Shown in pieces: positions 1 through 9,406 of a DNA stretch of 64,000 nucleotides. This stretch comes from Chaetoderma sp. LZ-2023a. Taxonomy: Eukaryota; Mollusca; Caudofoveata; Chaetodermatida; Chaetodermatidae. Position numbers and translations under genes: made by a program. Under the pieces are notes generated by a model that was not told the DNA's origin, did not search any database, and saw only the letters and a program-made list of their open reading frames with translations. The stretch lies in contig CM067374.1 in assembly GCA_034401795.1 (NCBI GenBank), positions 133,880,300-133,944,299 on the forward strand. The letters run 5' to 3'. The stretch's first letter is position 1. The number at the start of each line of letters is the position of its first letter.

Positions 1-19
1 GATGGATGCGCCCTTAGCC

Positions 20-30
20 AAGATGGCGGC
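20..30 (+). promoter_or_regulatory. YY1-like motif (AAGATGGCGGC) near the 5' part of E1
   Basis: The 11-mer AAGATGGCGGC is a textbook YY1 consensus. It lies upstream of the E1 gag. YY1 sites are known to position transcription start in some retrotransposons; that it does so here is inference from one match. Confidence 0.35.
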
Positions 31-289
31 GCCCATGACTATTGTTTCGCTTGGCTTCGCGTATCTATGCACTCTGTTCATGCCGTTTTTTTAGCTCTCG
101 CTTCATTGTCGAGGGTGTTTGTAGCGATCAGCATTTAATTCTTGGCTGTATTAACGTTAGTTAACTTCCAAGTTGTGTTTATTAAATTTCACTTAAAAGT
201 TTCAAATATTTCCTGCCTAAGGCTTGATTATCATTAATTTAAGAGAAAGTTAATGTTTTCTAAGTAATTCAATTTTACAATCAAGTCAA

Positions 290-2265
290 TTGTGCGTATT
301 GCTTGTCATCATTTGTCATGTGCAGCGTTTTAATTCTTCTCTGTATTCGCTGAAAGCCAACAACCAGGACACGTGCCGGAAGTGCAACAGGTTCATGAAG
401 CGGAAGTATTCAGGCCATCATTGTGTGGCTTGCGCTAAGTGCAAGGTTGGAAGTCCCTGTGATGTGTGCACCAAGTGGTCGTCGGCGATGGTGGTGGAAT
501 TCGATCGTGATCGACATGCGCGCTTGGAGAGGATCGCGAGGGACAAGGCGACCAAGCTGGATCAGGCGTCGCTGAGAGGACTGGAAGGTCGTCTGAATGA
601 TCGCATGGATTCAGCACTGGGCGTATGGGCGGCCCAGTTCAAGGCAATGTTCGAGTCATTGCAGTCCACGGTCCCGACGATGCAGGCTGGTGCAGGGCAA
701 CCTTTAGGTGGTCCGGCTAGTTCTGCGGAGGGACGAGCACCTGTCCCTTCTCTGACCTTGGCTCAAGAGCCGATGGCGGAGGAGGAAGTTCTTCTGATGG
801 AAGATTCCGGCATGCCGGATATCTCGTTGACGGCTATGCCCAGTACATCCCAGGGATCTCCCTCAGGTTTTGTACGGGTCTGCCAAGCGGATGGTGATGT
901 CGACGTTCCGTCGGGCATTTTCCATCCAGATTTCGTGCAACCCGCGTTGTCGGTGGAGCCGTGTTTTGTGGTTCCTAGCGGCATCCAGGCGGCATTAGGA
1001 GTGGCTCCTCTTGGAATGCCGACACCTGCCGTACTGAAAGCGGCCGTGGTCCCGCCTCCCGTGCTGGAGCCGATGGACTGCGGTGAATCCGTGTCCGGCG
1101 ATTCGTTGGACACCGGTGCCGCTGGTAGTCGGGCTATGGACGCGCCTCATGGTGCTAGAAGTGCGGCCCATAGCTCTCAGCATGGATCGTCGGTGGCCTC
1201 ATCCAAGGGAGAGAGGGAAGATGAAAACGGAATCCGCTTTCTGCACCGAAGCTGAATGGGTGCAGGTCCTTGGCTGGATGTCGCGATCCGGTGATGGAAC
1301 GGATGTCAGAGCGAGCAGCTAGCGCTCTGTCGAGTGGCTCTTCGGCCATGCCGACAATCCCTTTGGACACGCAGACTTCCGACATGTTGGAGGTTGCAGC
1401 ATACCATGTGGTTCAGCCAGAGTATGCGCTGCCCAAAGCCCCGAAGGGGATAAGGAGTAGGGTCCGTTTTCCTGAGCAGGCCTACCATCAGTATGCCAGG
1501 GTTCCACGGCTTTCCGTCGGGGAGCGAGAGGCGCTGAATAGGCCGTTGGCTGGAAAATCGAAGGGGCGTTCTTGTCCCTTAGTTTCCCAAGTTAACAAAG
1601 ATCCGTTCAATGAGCTGACGCTCATTGGGGATGCGGCGAGGGCAGCCATGGCTGCGCTCTCGCATGGATGTACCGTCCTGCAGGGTATGCTGGCCTGCGC
1701 GGCGGAAGGTGCACAAGTGCCAGGGGCTGCTCCCGGAGTTATTCGGGACACCATGCGCTTGTTTCAAGATTGCCTGGCCAGGGTGATCACCAGAACATTG
1801 GCAGAGCGACGGAGAATGGTTCTCAATTGTGTAGAACCAGGACCGGAGATGAGGGCTGCATTGTCTTCTGCGCCCTTCATTGGTCCAGGCTTGTTCGGCG
1901 GCTCGGCACGACAAGCCGTATCCAAAGTCGCGTCAATGATTTCTGAACAGGAAGTAGTCGGCAAGTCGTGGAAGTCGACTAAGAGGACACAGCCGCAGCA
2001 GTCCTACAAGCAGCATCGGCAAGAGCAACAGAGTCAGCGCCAAAGATCGCCCTTCCGTCCTTCTGGCCATGATGCCCATCGGCCATCCGGATCTCAAGGA
2101 CCTGGCCGTTCGTCCTCATACAAGCCCTCTAATAAGAGGCCGTATGAGGATGACAGGAAGGGTGGCGGTTCGGGCCGCAGCGGTTACCGTAGGGATAACC
2201 GTGGCGGCGGTTCTGGACCGTCATATTCCAAGAAGCCGCGGGGCGGCTGTGGAAGCCGGTCCTGA
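290..2265 (+). pseudogene. E1 gag-like protein, frameshifted
   Basis: The frame from 290 runs to 1255, then homology moves through another frame (about 1215-1300, ESAFCTEAEWVQVLGW, resembling LATEEDWSDACQWLVS of the other elements) into a third that is open to 2265. The N-terminus carries a Cys/His cluster, DTCRKCNRF...HHCVACAKC...PCDVCTKW. The C-terminal part has AALSHG..LQG and IGPGLFGG, both shared with E2/E3/E7 gag, and ends in an Arg/Gly/Ser-rich basic tail. There is no good ATG at 290, so the real start may come from an upstream spliced exon as in the other elements. Nucleocapsid or RNA binding is the presumed role. Confidence 0.7.
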
Positions 2266-3664
2266 TGGATTTCCGACGGAATCAGTTCTGGTGACGTCAG
2301 AAACGAAGGGAGTCGAGAGTCTTCACCCAGGCGATTTAGCGTTTTCTCGTGCAATCTTGGGCGCCAGCTGTGTGCAGATTCCTGCCGTCGGAGGCAGACT
2401 TCAACTGTTCTCAAGCCAATGGAAACAGGTCGTGCGAGATTGTTTAGTCTGTCAGTGGTTAAGAAACGGCTACGAACCGGACTGGCTCATCCGTCAATCG
2501 TTAGTTCTGTTAACAGCGACTCCAGTATGGACTCCCGTTCCAAGGGAATCCGATCGTCTAGATGCCATTTGCTCAGAAATAGAATCTCTTCATCAGAAGA
2601 ATGCGATTCATCTAGTCCGCAATCAGTCATCCCTAGGCTTCTATTCGATGATGTTCCTCATTCCGAAATGTACCGGAGGATGGAGACCAATTCTCAATCT
2701 CAAACCGTTGAACAAATTTATTCTTTCTCCCAAATTTCAGATGGAGACTGTAGCAGCGGTAATGACAGGGCTGAGAAAAGGCATGTGGGCAGTGTCGATA
2801 GATCTGAAGGATGATTATTTTCATATTCCAATGTCAATTCCTTTTCAGAAATACCTTCGCTTTGTATTCCAAGACAATGTTTGGGAATTCAATGCACTTC
2901 CATTCGGCCTGACGACAGCACCAAGGGTCTTCACCAAAGTGGTTCTTGCCATGACTTCTTATCTTCGCAGGAGAAACATAGCTGTTCATACTTACATAGA
3001 CGACTGGCTGCTAAAGGCGGGGAATCCAGTCACTCTGCGCAACAATCTTCAGGTGGTCGTAGCCTTATTAAATAAAGGATCTAGGATGGATTGTGAATCT
3101 AGAGAAATCAGTATTGACTCCATCCCAGGAGTTTGTTTATCTGGGAATATTTTTCAATCTCAGGGTTGTAGCTTTTCCGGCGGAGAGCAGAGTCAAAAGC
3201 CTGATTGCAGTTTTGGAGTCGGTTTCTCTAGGAGGTTATCTGACGGCGCGCCAATTTCTCAGAATACTGGGTTTACTAGTGTCTCTGGAGAAGGTGGTTC
3301 CTTATGCGGCACTCAGGCGCAGGCCAATTCAGATGTATCTAGTGTCATACTGGTCTCAGAGAACGGATCCGTTATCTCTGAGGATACCAGTAAAAGAACC
3401 ATTGATATTCCACCTTCAGTGGTGGTTATCAGAACAGAATCTCCTGCAAGGTGTTCCTCTACAACCTCCTCAACCACAGATGTCCATCTTCACAGATGCA
3501 TCGACGATGGGTTGGGGAGCAGTATTGGACGATCAGTCAGTGTGTGGGGAATGGGATCGGACCAATGCGCAGAAACATATCAATGTTTTCGAACTATTAG
3601 CGGTGGTATTGGCACTTCGAAAGTTCGAGAAGGACAGACAACTCAACAGTGGTATCTTATTTGA
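2069..3664 (+). pseudogene. E1 reverse transcriptase, N-terminal part, broken by a 1-bp insertion
   Basis: True homology covers roughly 2270-3080. It contains GGWRPILNLKPLNKF, the first catalytic Asp in SIDLKDDYFHIP, LPFGLTTAPRVF, and YIDDWLLKA (Y-I-D-D at 2993-3004). Near 3078 the sequence aaaggatcta carries one extra G relative to the frame needed to continue with LGW, so the open frame after that point to 3664 is a shadow. RT uses the element RNA as template. Confidence 0.8.
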
Positions 3665-3732
3665 ACCGCCAAGGCGGGACGAGATCACCGGAGTTGTGTA
3701 TGATGATTTGGAACCTTCTGCTGTGGTGGTAA
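3081..3732 (+). pseudogene. E1 RT C-terminus and RNase H remnant
   Basis: Continues the RT in a new frame with TPSQEFVYLGIFF, AALRRRPIQMYL and IFTDASTMGWGA, which holds the first RNase H Asp, then FELLAVVLALRKFEK with the Glu. Near 3636 the frame changes again: gacaactcaacagtggta (DNSTVV) and NRQGG follow in a third frame until TAA near 3732. A short deletion between the two parts has therefore destroyed RNase H. Confidence 0.75.
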
Positions 3733-3786
3733 GAGAGGAATGTTATTCTTCGGGCAGCACACATTCCAGGAAGATTCTACATCCTA

Positions 3787-4569
3787 GTGGATGCTCTCAG
3801 TCAAAGGACGGTTTGTCGTCCGATGGAATGGCAGCTCAACCAGTCGGTAGCGGGGGTTATATTCGAACATTGTGGCAAGCCAAATGTGGACCTGTTTGTG
3901 ATGAAACAAAACGCAAAGATGGTCACTTACGTGTCACCGATCCCGGACCCGCTAGCTCTAGCAGTAGACGCACTGGCGATAAGTTGGAAGCGAATGTACG
4001 CGGATTCTCATCCCAAAAGTTCTGGCAAAGATAAGAGAGGGTATGTGCCAAGTGCTACTGATCGCCCCTTATTAGCCAGGCCGATCATGGTTTACGGATC
4101 TGCTGGACCTTCTGGTCCTCAATCCAATCCCTCTTCCAGACAGAAGAGATCTAATCTCTCAGAACAGGGGTCTGTACCTGACTGCATGGATGTTATCAAG
4201 CAGCGTGCAATTAAGGGTGGCTTTTCTGAGCATGCAGCGAAGTTTGTCGCTTCAGCCAGAAGAGGTTCAACCACTAAAACATATAATTATAGAATCAACA
4301 AATTTGCAGAGTGGTGTAAGGGAAGAGATATCGGTCCCTTTTCTGCATCTGTTCAACACGTAGCAGATTTTATCTGTTATTTATACGAAGTTGACAAACT
4401 TGTACCTTCAACCCTAGCAGCATATAAGTCTGCATTAGGTTTAGTCATTCCAAGTCTGCCGATTGAAGGAGTGGAAAATGACACTTTAAATGAAGTTATT
4501 AAAGGAATGAGCAATCTGCGACCTAGACAGCCAATTCCTATGCTCCCTTTGAACCAATTAGGTCTATAG
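3787..4569 (+). pseudogene. E1 DIRS linker region and N-terminal tyrosine recombinase
   Basis: Begins with the linker found after RNase H in these elements (MEWQLNQSVAG, GKPNVDLFVMKQNAKM, VSPIPDPLALAVDALAISW), where many DIRS elements have a Dam-methyltransferase-related domain. After a collapsed stretch it enters the core-binding part of a tyrosine recombinase: RRGSTTKTYNYRINKFAEWC, then CYLYEVDKL and YKSALGLVIPSL. Compared with E3 about 13 codons are missing just before 4551, and the frame shifts there. Confidence 0.75.
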
Positions 4570-5168
4570 ACATTAAACTGTTAACTATTAAATCAGTTTT
4601 CTTGGTTGCAGCAGTGTCGGCGAGAAGGAGAAGCGAAATACATGCGCTTTCTGCCGAACGAGACCGCTTTGTCGTCACGGGTGAAGGTTTAAGACTACTT
4701 CCACATCTTTGTTTCATGGCAACGAATCAGTCACTTAAATATCCAGGACAACCGATCAATTATCCAAGTTTAACTAGACATGACCCAAACTGTTCTGCTT
4801 GGTGTCCTGTCAGATGTCTGAAAATGTATAAGAAACGTACTGAGGAGTGGAGAGATGACCCGAAATCTCTGTGGTTATGTCTCAAAGCTCCTCATTTGCG
4901 CGCCTCGAAAGATACCATTTCTCATTGGATAGTCGACGCTATTCAGATGTTGCACAAAATCGCTACAGGAAAGCAGATTGATCGTGCGAATGCCCATCAG
5001 GTCCGAGCACTAGCAGCAGCATCGGCCCTTTATAAGGGTGTCTCATTAGAAGAGGTGATGTCTGTAGCACAATGGCATGCTGAGTCGTCATTCACTATTT
5101 TCTACCTTCGCGACATCTCCCGCACACTTAATCCTGTAGCCGTCGCCAATTTATCGAATCTGAACTAA
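4551..5168 (+). pseudogene. E1 tyrosine recombinase catalytic domain
   Basis: Carries the catalytic set of tyrosine recombinases: Arg in SARRRSEIHAL, H-x-x-R in AHQVRAL (His 4993-4995, Arg 5002-5004), Trp/His in VAQWHAES and the nucleophilic Tyr in FYLRD (5103-5105). The domain itself has no stop, so catalytic residues are all kept, but it is cut from its N-terminal half by a deletion and frameshift near 4550. The enzyme would join the circular cDNA to the target through a 3'-phosphotyrosine. Confidence 0.85.
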
Positions 5169-5787
5169 TCCACATCCGACCACTATTTCGCACACATCAC
5201 AAGTTCTTCCACTTGCACTGAACAATGGCTATGCACATGACCTGAATACGACCGTGGATTGGGCCGAGCTCCTGTGATGAACAAGAAAAGACCAAGCACT
5301 CAAAATGGTGAGTGTTTACATTAATTAAGTGACTATAAATAATTTACTTACAGTCGAAATACCAGACTGCTTACGTAAATAGTCTGGTATAAGAGTATTC
5401 TTATCCTCTCAAACAGACATTAGACTCATTCCAATTTGAAAACCTAATCGATATACTGATATTTTTTCAAAATTAGAAGTTGTAGTAGCTTCTTTGCACT
5501 CTACTGGACTGCCCTATCTGAGACTCGGGGCTGACACGGATCTGGTGGGTGTTGCATCCCCATTGCCAGCCCTCTGAATTTTGTGTGGACAAAAGAGGGG
5601 GGAGCACGGTCTAGACCATGGAAGTTTAGCACTCTATGAGTCAGATAGCAGAACCCAAGCATATGCCAGGGTTCTAGTCTCTTCACAACCTTCTCTGTTG
5701 GATGGTAGATGAGTGCTGGTTCGAGCCTCACCTCCTCCCACTGGTATTTCCTGGCTGTTGAAATCAGTTTATGAGTTTATCATAAAA
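5169..5787 (+). other. E1 3' untranslated region with a 10-bp hairpin and an intron-like stretch
   Basis: No credible gene. A perfect 10-bp stem (ataccagact / agtctggtat, 5359-5390) with a 12-nt loop stands out. Just before it gtgagt (5308) and a pyrimidine-rich acceptor ending cag (5353) bracket 46 bases that look like a very short intron. Function unknown. Confidence 0.4.
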
Positions 5788-5875
5788 GTACATCTGGTAG
5801 GTATTATTCAAAGTAGAATAAAAAAAGCACACGCTTTTGTTTCTGCGAGAATTCTTAATACTTACCAGATGTACT
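5788..5875 (+). repeat. E1 internal complementary region (ICR)
   Basis: The right half, from aaaaaaagcacacgcttttg to agatgtact, is the reverse complement of the right terminus at 6083-6138. The left half (agtacatctggtaggtatta...) should be the reverse complement of the left end, outside the window. The halves meet at AAT (5817-5819). This is the DIRS ICR, thought to template completion of the circular cDNA. Confidence 0.75.
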
Positions 5876-6082
5876 ATGGCCCTGCCTCAGCCGCCCCGCT
5901 GAGGTGAGGCTGAGCTGCTTTCGCTGTTTGTCAAGGCAAATATAAGACGAATTTGACTGATTGGGAATTGACTCGGTACCTGCGGCTATGGTATTCTCGG
6001 ACACAGTATGGGCAGGACCAGGTGAGTGCGGAGTTTTAATTGTTTATTTTGAGCTAGACTAGATAATAGACATTATCATAAT

Positions 6083-6138
6083 AGTACATCTGGTAAGTAT
6101 TAAGAATTCTCGTAGAAACAAAAGCGGATGCTTTTTTG
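6083..6138 (+). repeat. E1 right terminal inverted repeat end
   Basis: agtacatctggtaagtatta through gcggatgctttttt mirrors the right half of the ICR at 5820-5875 with a few mismatches. It is followed by gATT (ATT at 6139-6141), the triplet predicted by the ICR. Confidence 0.75.
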
Positions 6139-6539
6139 ATTCATGGGCAGCAACAGCACCCAGTCAAATTACTTTCAAAATATTCAACATCCTGCCTATA
6201 TAGTTTTCTGAAAATGATAGTCAGGGAGTTCAGGGATCGATTGATCCCAACATGGGCAAAGCATAGGTGGAGCTTAGCTAAAGATGGGAGGGGCAAAGCT
6301 AAAACTGGATTCCTCCAGTATCTGATATCATAAGCAGATAAACTCACATGTTAGCTCAAGTCAAAACATACAACAACTTACCTGTATACCTAAGTTTAGA
6401 TTCTGAGAAATCGGGTTTCAAAGTCTTAAAGTGATTCTATCAGGCATAGAAAAGTGGGCCGAACTTTGAAGTGGGCGGGGCATAGCTAGAATTATATCAC
6501 TCTTGCTTATATATTTCGCTGTGTTTATCTGCATTTCAG
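6139..6539. other. Anoctamin intron with P1-type repeat
   Basis: 6158-6190 is the right arm of a P1 palindrome (cagtcaaattactttcaaaa). Around it lie the accompanying ttgatcccaacatgggcaaa and gggcggggcatagct phrases of the same dispersed repeat. No gene seen. Confidence 0.5.
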
Positions 6540-6604
6540 CTGCTGTATGAGGTCTGGGCACGGCCTAAGAACTTTTATAAATTCCAACCACTGGACCAAA
6601 TTAG
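6540..6604 (+). CDS. Anoctamin (TMEM16) internal exon a
   Basis: Encodes LLYEVWARPKNFYKFQPLDQI plus two bases of the next codon. Anoctamins are membrane proteins working as calcium-activated chloride channels or lipid scramblases, and this is the conserved stretch just before transmembrane helix 1. The exon is bounded by a good acceptor (gcatttcag) and donor (gtaagc). It joins in phase to 7267-7401, where the split codon becomes Arg. Earlier exons would lie upstream of the window, beyond E1. The family call is strong; which anoctamin paralogue it is cannot be decided from this. Confidence 0.85.
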
Positions 6605-7266
6605 GTAAGCATGGAATGGAGGGATCTGATCTGTCACTCACGTATCTCACACCATAATCAAATACATGTCACATGTTGCTTGACCTCACAATCAACATAA
6701 TGTATACCCGTCATCAAACTGGAAAAGTCTGTCACGAAAGTGTCTGAATTGTAGGTCTTTGGTGAAATTACACATAACTAGAAATCTTGTAGAATAATAT
6801 GAAGCTCATTTGACTGAGAAGTATTGCTGCCATAGTCATTCAAAACAATGTTTATTGAATTGTAAAGTCATGAAAGACATACAATTCATACAATTTTGTG
6901 ACACAGTTTTCAATTTTCAAGACATCAGCATACATATAACATATATATCTGATTATAATGTCAGATACTTGAGTGGCAGATTGGATCCCTCCATTAACAG
7001 ATTAACATCGTTCTCTCTATGGTGTATATTGGAACATATGTGTTACTAGACATGCTAGAAGGGTGAAATCTCGTTGGTTGCGACTTGCAACTTGTATAAG
7101 TTGATGTGTGTATTGGTCTATCAAATTTTTTACATTTCTGAGAATGTCACAACAGTTACTATAGCATGTGGCACTTGTTTGTTCTATGAATGAACAGTTC
7201 AAGTGTTCACTCATTTCGGGCTAGGCTAACCTGTGGTCATATGTACTGCCTTGTTTAATCTTGCAG
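6605..7266. other. Anoctamin intron
   Basis: AT-rich DNA without coding potential. It contains fragments of the dispersed repeat (ggaatggagggatctgat, tgacatcata-like phrases). Confidence 0.5.
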
Positions 7267-7401
7267 ACAATATTATGGTGAGAAGATAGCTATCTACTTC
7301 TGTTGGCTTGGTTACTACACGACAGCGTTAATACCAGCAGCTCTTGTCGGGCTTGTGGCATTTTTCTATGGCATTGTCACACTTGCATCCGATAAAACAA
7401 G
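7267..7401 (+). CDS. Anoctamin exon b, transmembrane helix 1
   Basis: Continues the reading frame of 6540-6604. It encodes QYYGEKIAIYFCWLGYY, then a hydrophobic segment (ALIPAALVGLVAFFYGIV) matching anoctamin helix 1, then TLASDKT. The acceptor is cttgcag and the donor gtatgt; the exon ends two bases into a codon. The YYGEKIAIYF...WLG...LIPAALVG pattern is diagnostic for the family. The next exon of the gene is 22.7 kb downstream because satellite and three nested DIRS elements occupy the intron. Confidence 0.88.
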
Positions 7402-7872
7402 GTATGTAGAAATAGTAATAGTATAAATATTTCAAAGATATGAAGCAGCAACTGAGTTTATAAACCATAATATATTATTTCAACCCCATGTGAATGGATG
7501 AATATAGTTTATCTATGCTTTGCCAATCTGTAGCTAAACTCCACCCATGCTTTGTCCGTGTTGGGATTGATCGAACCATGAGCGCCATGAATCTGAATTT
7601 CCAGAGAACTATACACACTGCCTATGACAGGAAGTGGACGCAGTCAAATTAGTTTCAAAACATTCAACAGAATATTTATTGAATAGTAAAGCCATACAAT
7701 TCGTACAACTTGACGGAATATTAAGTGTTTATGACCAACTGAGATATGCCATTCCTGATGTATTTGATTGTGACCTCAGCCTACCAGAGCCATAATTGAT
7801 TATGACATCATATACTTGACTGACAGACTGGATTCCTCTGTTAAAATATGGTGCGACATAGTGGTTTAAATA
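7402..7872. other. Anoctamin intron with a P1 right arm
   Basis: 7645-7675 is another P1 right arm (cagtcaaattagtttcaaaa) with its usual flank aatgtttattgaatagtaaa. No gene seen. Confidence 0.5.
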
Positions 7873-8282
7873 ATATGTGATGTGTAATGCATGGTGTGTA
7901 ATGTGTATCCATGGTGTGTGATGTGTATCCATGGTGTGTAATGCGTAATGCATGGTGTGTGATGTGTATCCATGGTGTGTAATGTGTAATGCATGGTGTG
8001 TAATGCGTAATGCATGGTGTGTGATGCGTAATGCATGGTGTGTGATGCGTAATGCATGTTGTGGGATGTGTAATGCATGGTGTCTGATGTGTAATGCATG
8101 GTGTGTGATGTGTAATGCATGGTGTGTGATGTGTAATGCATGGTGGTGTGATGTGTAATGCATGGTGTGTGATGTGTAATGCATGGTGTGTGATGTGTAA
8201 TGCAGGGTGTATGATGTGTAATGCAGGGTGTGTGATGTGTAATGCATGGTGTGTGATGCATAATGTATGGTGTGTGATGCAT
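7873..8282 (+). repeat. Satellite array, left part (about 20-bp unit)
   Basis: Tandem copies of gtgtgatgtgtaatgcatgg, mixed with a second monomer in which taatgcatgg is replaced by tatccatgg. The same array continues at 26054, on the far side of E6. The array is therefore older than E6 and was split by it. It is full of spurious ORFs. Confidence 0.9.
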
Positions 8283-8285
8283 ATT

Positions 8286-8306
8286 TCACATCATGAGAAC
8301 ATACTT
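8286..8306 (+). mobile_element. E6 left terminus, cut off by the E2 insertion
   Basis: tcacatcatgagaacatact plus one t is the left end of E6, as predicted by the E6 ICR at 25738-25790. Its continuation cctccctaacactcttgata is found at 22395, after 14 kb of inserted E2 and E3. ATT (8283-8285) precedes it. Confidence 0.85.
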
Positions 8307-8307
8307 T

Positions 8308-8512
8308 TCACATCAAGAGTATACTTACCTCCCTAATACTTTTGATATTGCTAAATATTGGCTTTCACTCAATAAACACTCAGATTAAAACAGTTAGGTG
8401 CCCCTACTGGGCAGGGAGTCAGAGCGTAGTCTGGCGGATGCCAGCCCCACCACCGCGCATGCGCAGACTAGCACTTCCTCTTTGCTAATTTATTGGCTGA
8501 GAGTGTACACAT
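8308..8512 (+). repeat. E2 left inverted terminal repeat
   Basis: Matches the reverse complement of 22168-22391 except at the tips. It holds the NRF-1-like palindrome GCGCATGCGC at 8455-8464. Confidence 0.88.
8455..8464. promoter_or_regulatory. NRF-1-like palindrome in the E2 left terminal repeat
   Basis: GCGCATGCGC, in context accgcgcatgcgcaga, fits the NRF-1 consensus YGCGCAYGCGCR. The same palindrome occurs at 12170, 18897, 22210, 25863, 31668, 48919 and 55424, always within a DIRS terminal repeat. It is probably part of the element promoter; this is inference. Confidence 0.5.
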
Positions 8513-8589
8513 GCTTTTGTGTTAAGAACTTTCTATACTCTTTTCGAAGTTTTTTGAGACTGTTTGTTAGAAGTTTATCCCTGAGAAAG

Positions 8590-8640
8590 ATGGCAGAGAG
8601 AGTAACTTCACCACAGGAGGGCCTTGGACCTTTAAATCAG
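8590..8640 (+). CDS. E2 gag first coding exon (17 codons)
   Basis: ATG opens MAERVTSPQEGLGPLNQ, ending exactly at cag|gtgact. The 17-codon length, the SP.E..GP..Q pattern and the donor recur in E3 (12306), E7 (31804) and E8 (55298, minus strand). Spliced to 9407 it is in phase 0 with gag. This gives an ATG start to gag, whose downstream open frames have none. Confidence 0.7.
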
Positions 8641-9406
8641 GTGACTTCTAGTAAAATTAGCGAGTTTTGTCCCGTTGTAATGTGTTTCCGGGACTCGCGC
8701 TAAACGTGATAAGCGCCTTGATTAGTTGGTTTATTTCAACTAGGTGCTATATAAGACTAATCTCTCTTTGTGTTTATGTCCACAGGTCTGTGTGAAGAAA
8801 TATAATGGACATGACATCAGCAGAGGGTTTGTGTCTCTCCACCATGGTTCCATTTCCTACTAATACTGTTAGGTTATCTAACCAAAAATTCTATGTCCAG
8901 TGAGTTGGAGGCCTATTATAAAGGTCTTCTCACTTTGCCCTCTTGATCCAATTCCTTCCCCTAGAGGTGGAGAGAGTTAAGAGGCGTTCAGTGGTGGAGT
9001 GCTCCAGTTCATCAGGTTGGATGGTTTGTCTAGACAAGGTGTCAGGTATCTAATTATTGATATGAGGTGATGTTAATTATTTAGAGGAAAGGGAGATAAT
9101 TAACTCTATTTGCCATTGTTATCAGTATATATCTGATGCTTGTGTAGTCGAAATGTCCATTCTGCACATGTTCTGGTTAGAGATACAATTCGTCCTTGCA
9201 CTGGGATGTTTGTTGGGGATCGATTTTTTCCTGTCATAGGATTAATGACGTCATAATCAGCCTTGCTCTTTATTAACAATTAAAGTTGTCCGAAGCTGGT
9301 TTTCTGATAAATTATGGTCTTTATGATCATTTTCCTTCTCTTGAGTTGGTGAGTTTTCTAAGCTTAACTAGTTTGCTCATACTCCTCGTCCTTTGGCCTT
9401 TTTCAG
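8641..9406 (+). other. E2 gag intron (766 nt)
   Basis: Starts gtgact and ends ggcctttttcag. It contains a CRE palindrome TGACGTCA (9246-9253) and a Kozak-type ATG (ccaccATGG, near 8840) opening a 19-codon ORF. Predicted from conservation of both splice sites in four copies. Confidence 0.6.

Larger units (their letters stand above)
1..6138 (+). mobile_element. E1: divergent DIRS-like retrotransposon, 5' end outside the window
   Basis: Holds gag, RT-RNase H, linker and tyrosine recombinase in DIRS order, then an internal complementary region (5788-5875) and a right terminal repeat ending at 6138, followed by ATT. It is clearly related to E2/E3/E7 at protein level but has quite different terminal repeats, so it is another lineage. 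All its ORFs are broken by frameshifts, so it is not autonomous. It is inserted in a P1 palindromic repeat: its right flank continues gcagcaacagcacccagtc. Confidence 0.88.

Noticed and set aside
7400-8300. CRISPR-like array
   Set aside because: Repeats are contiguous without unique spacers and the DNA is eukaryotic with introns.
7729-8336. Long ORFs of THHTPC/TSHTMHY repeats on both strands
   Set aside because: They are translations of the 20-bp satellite; periodic DNA without stops gives open frames in several phases.
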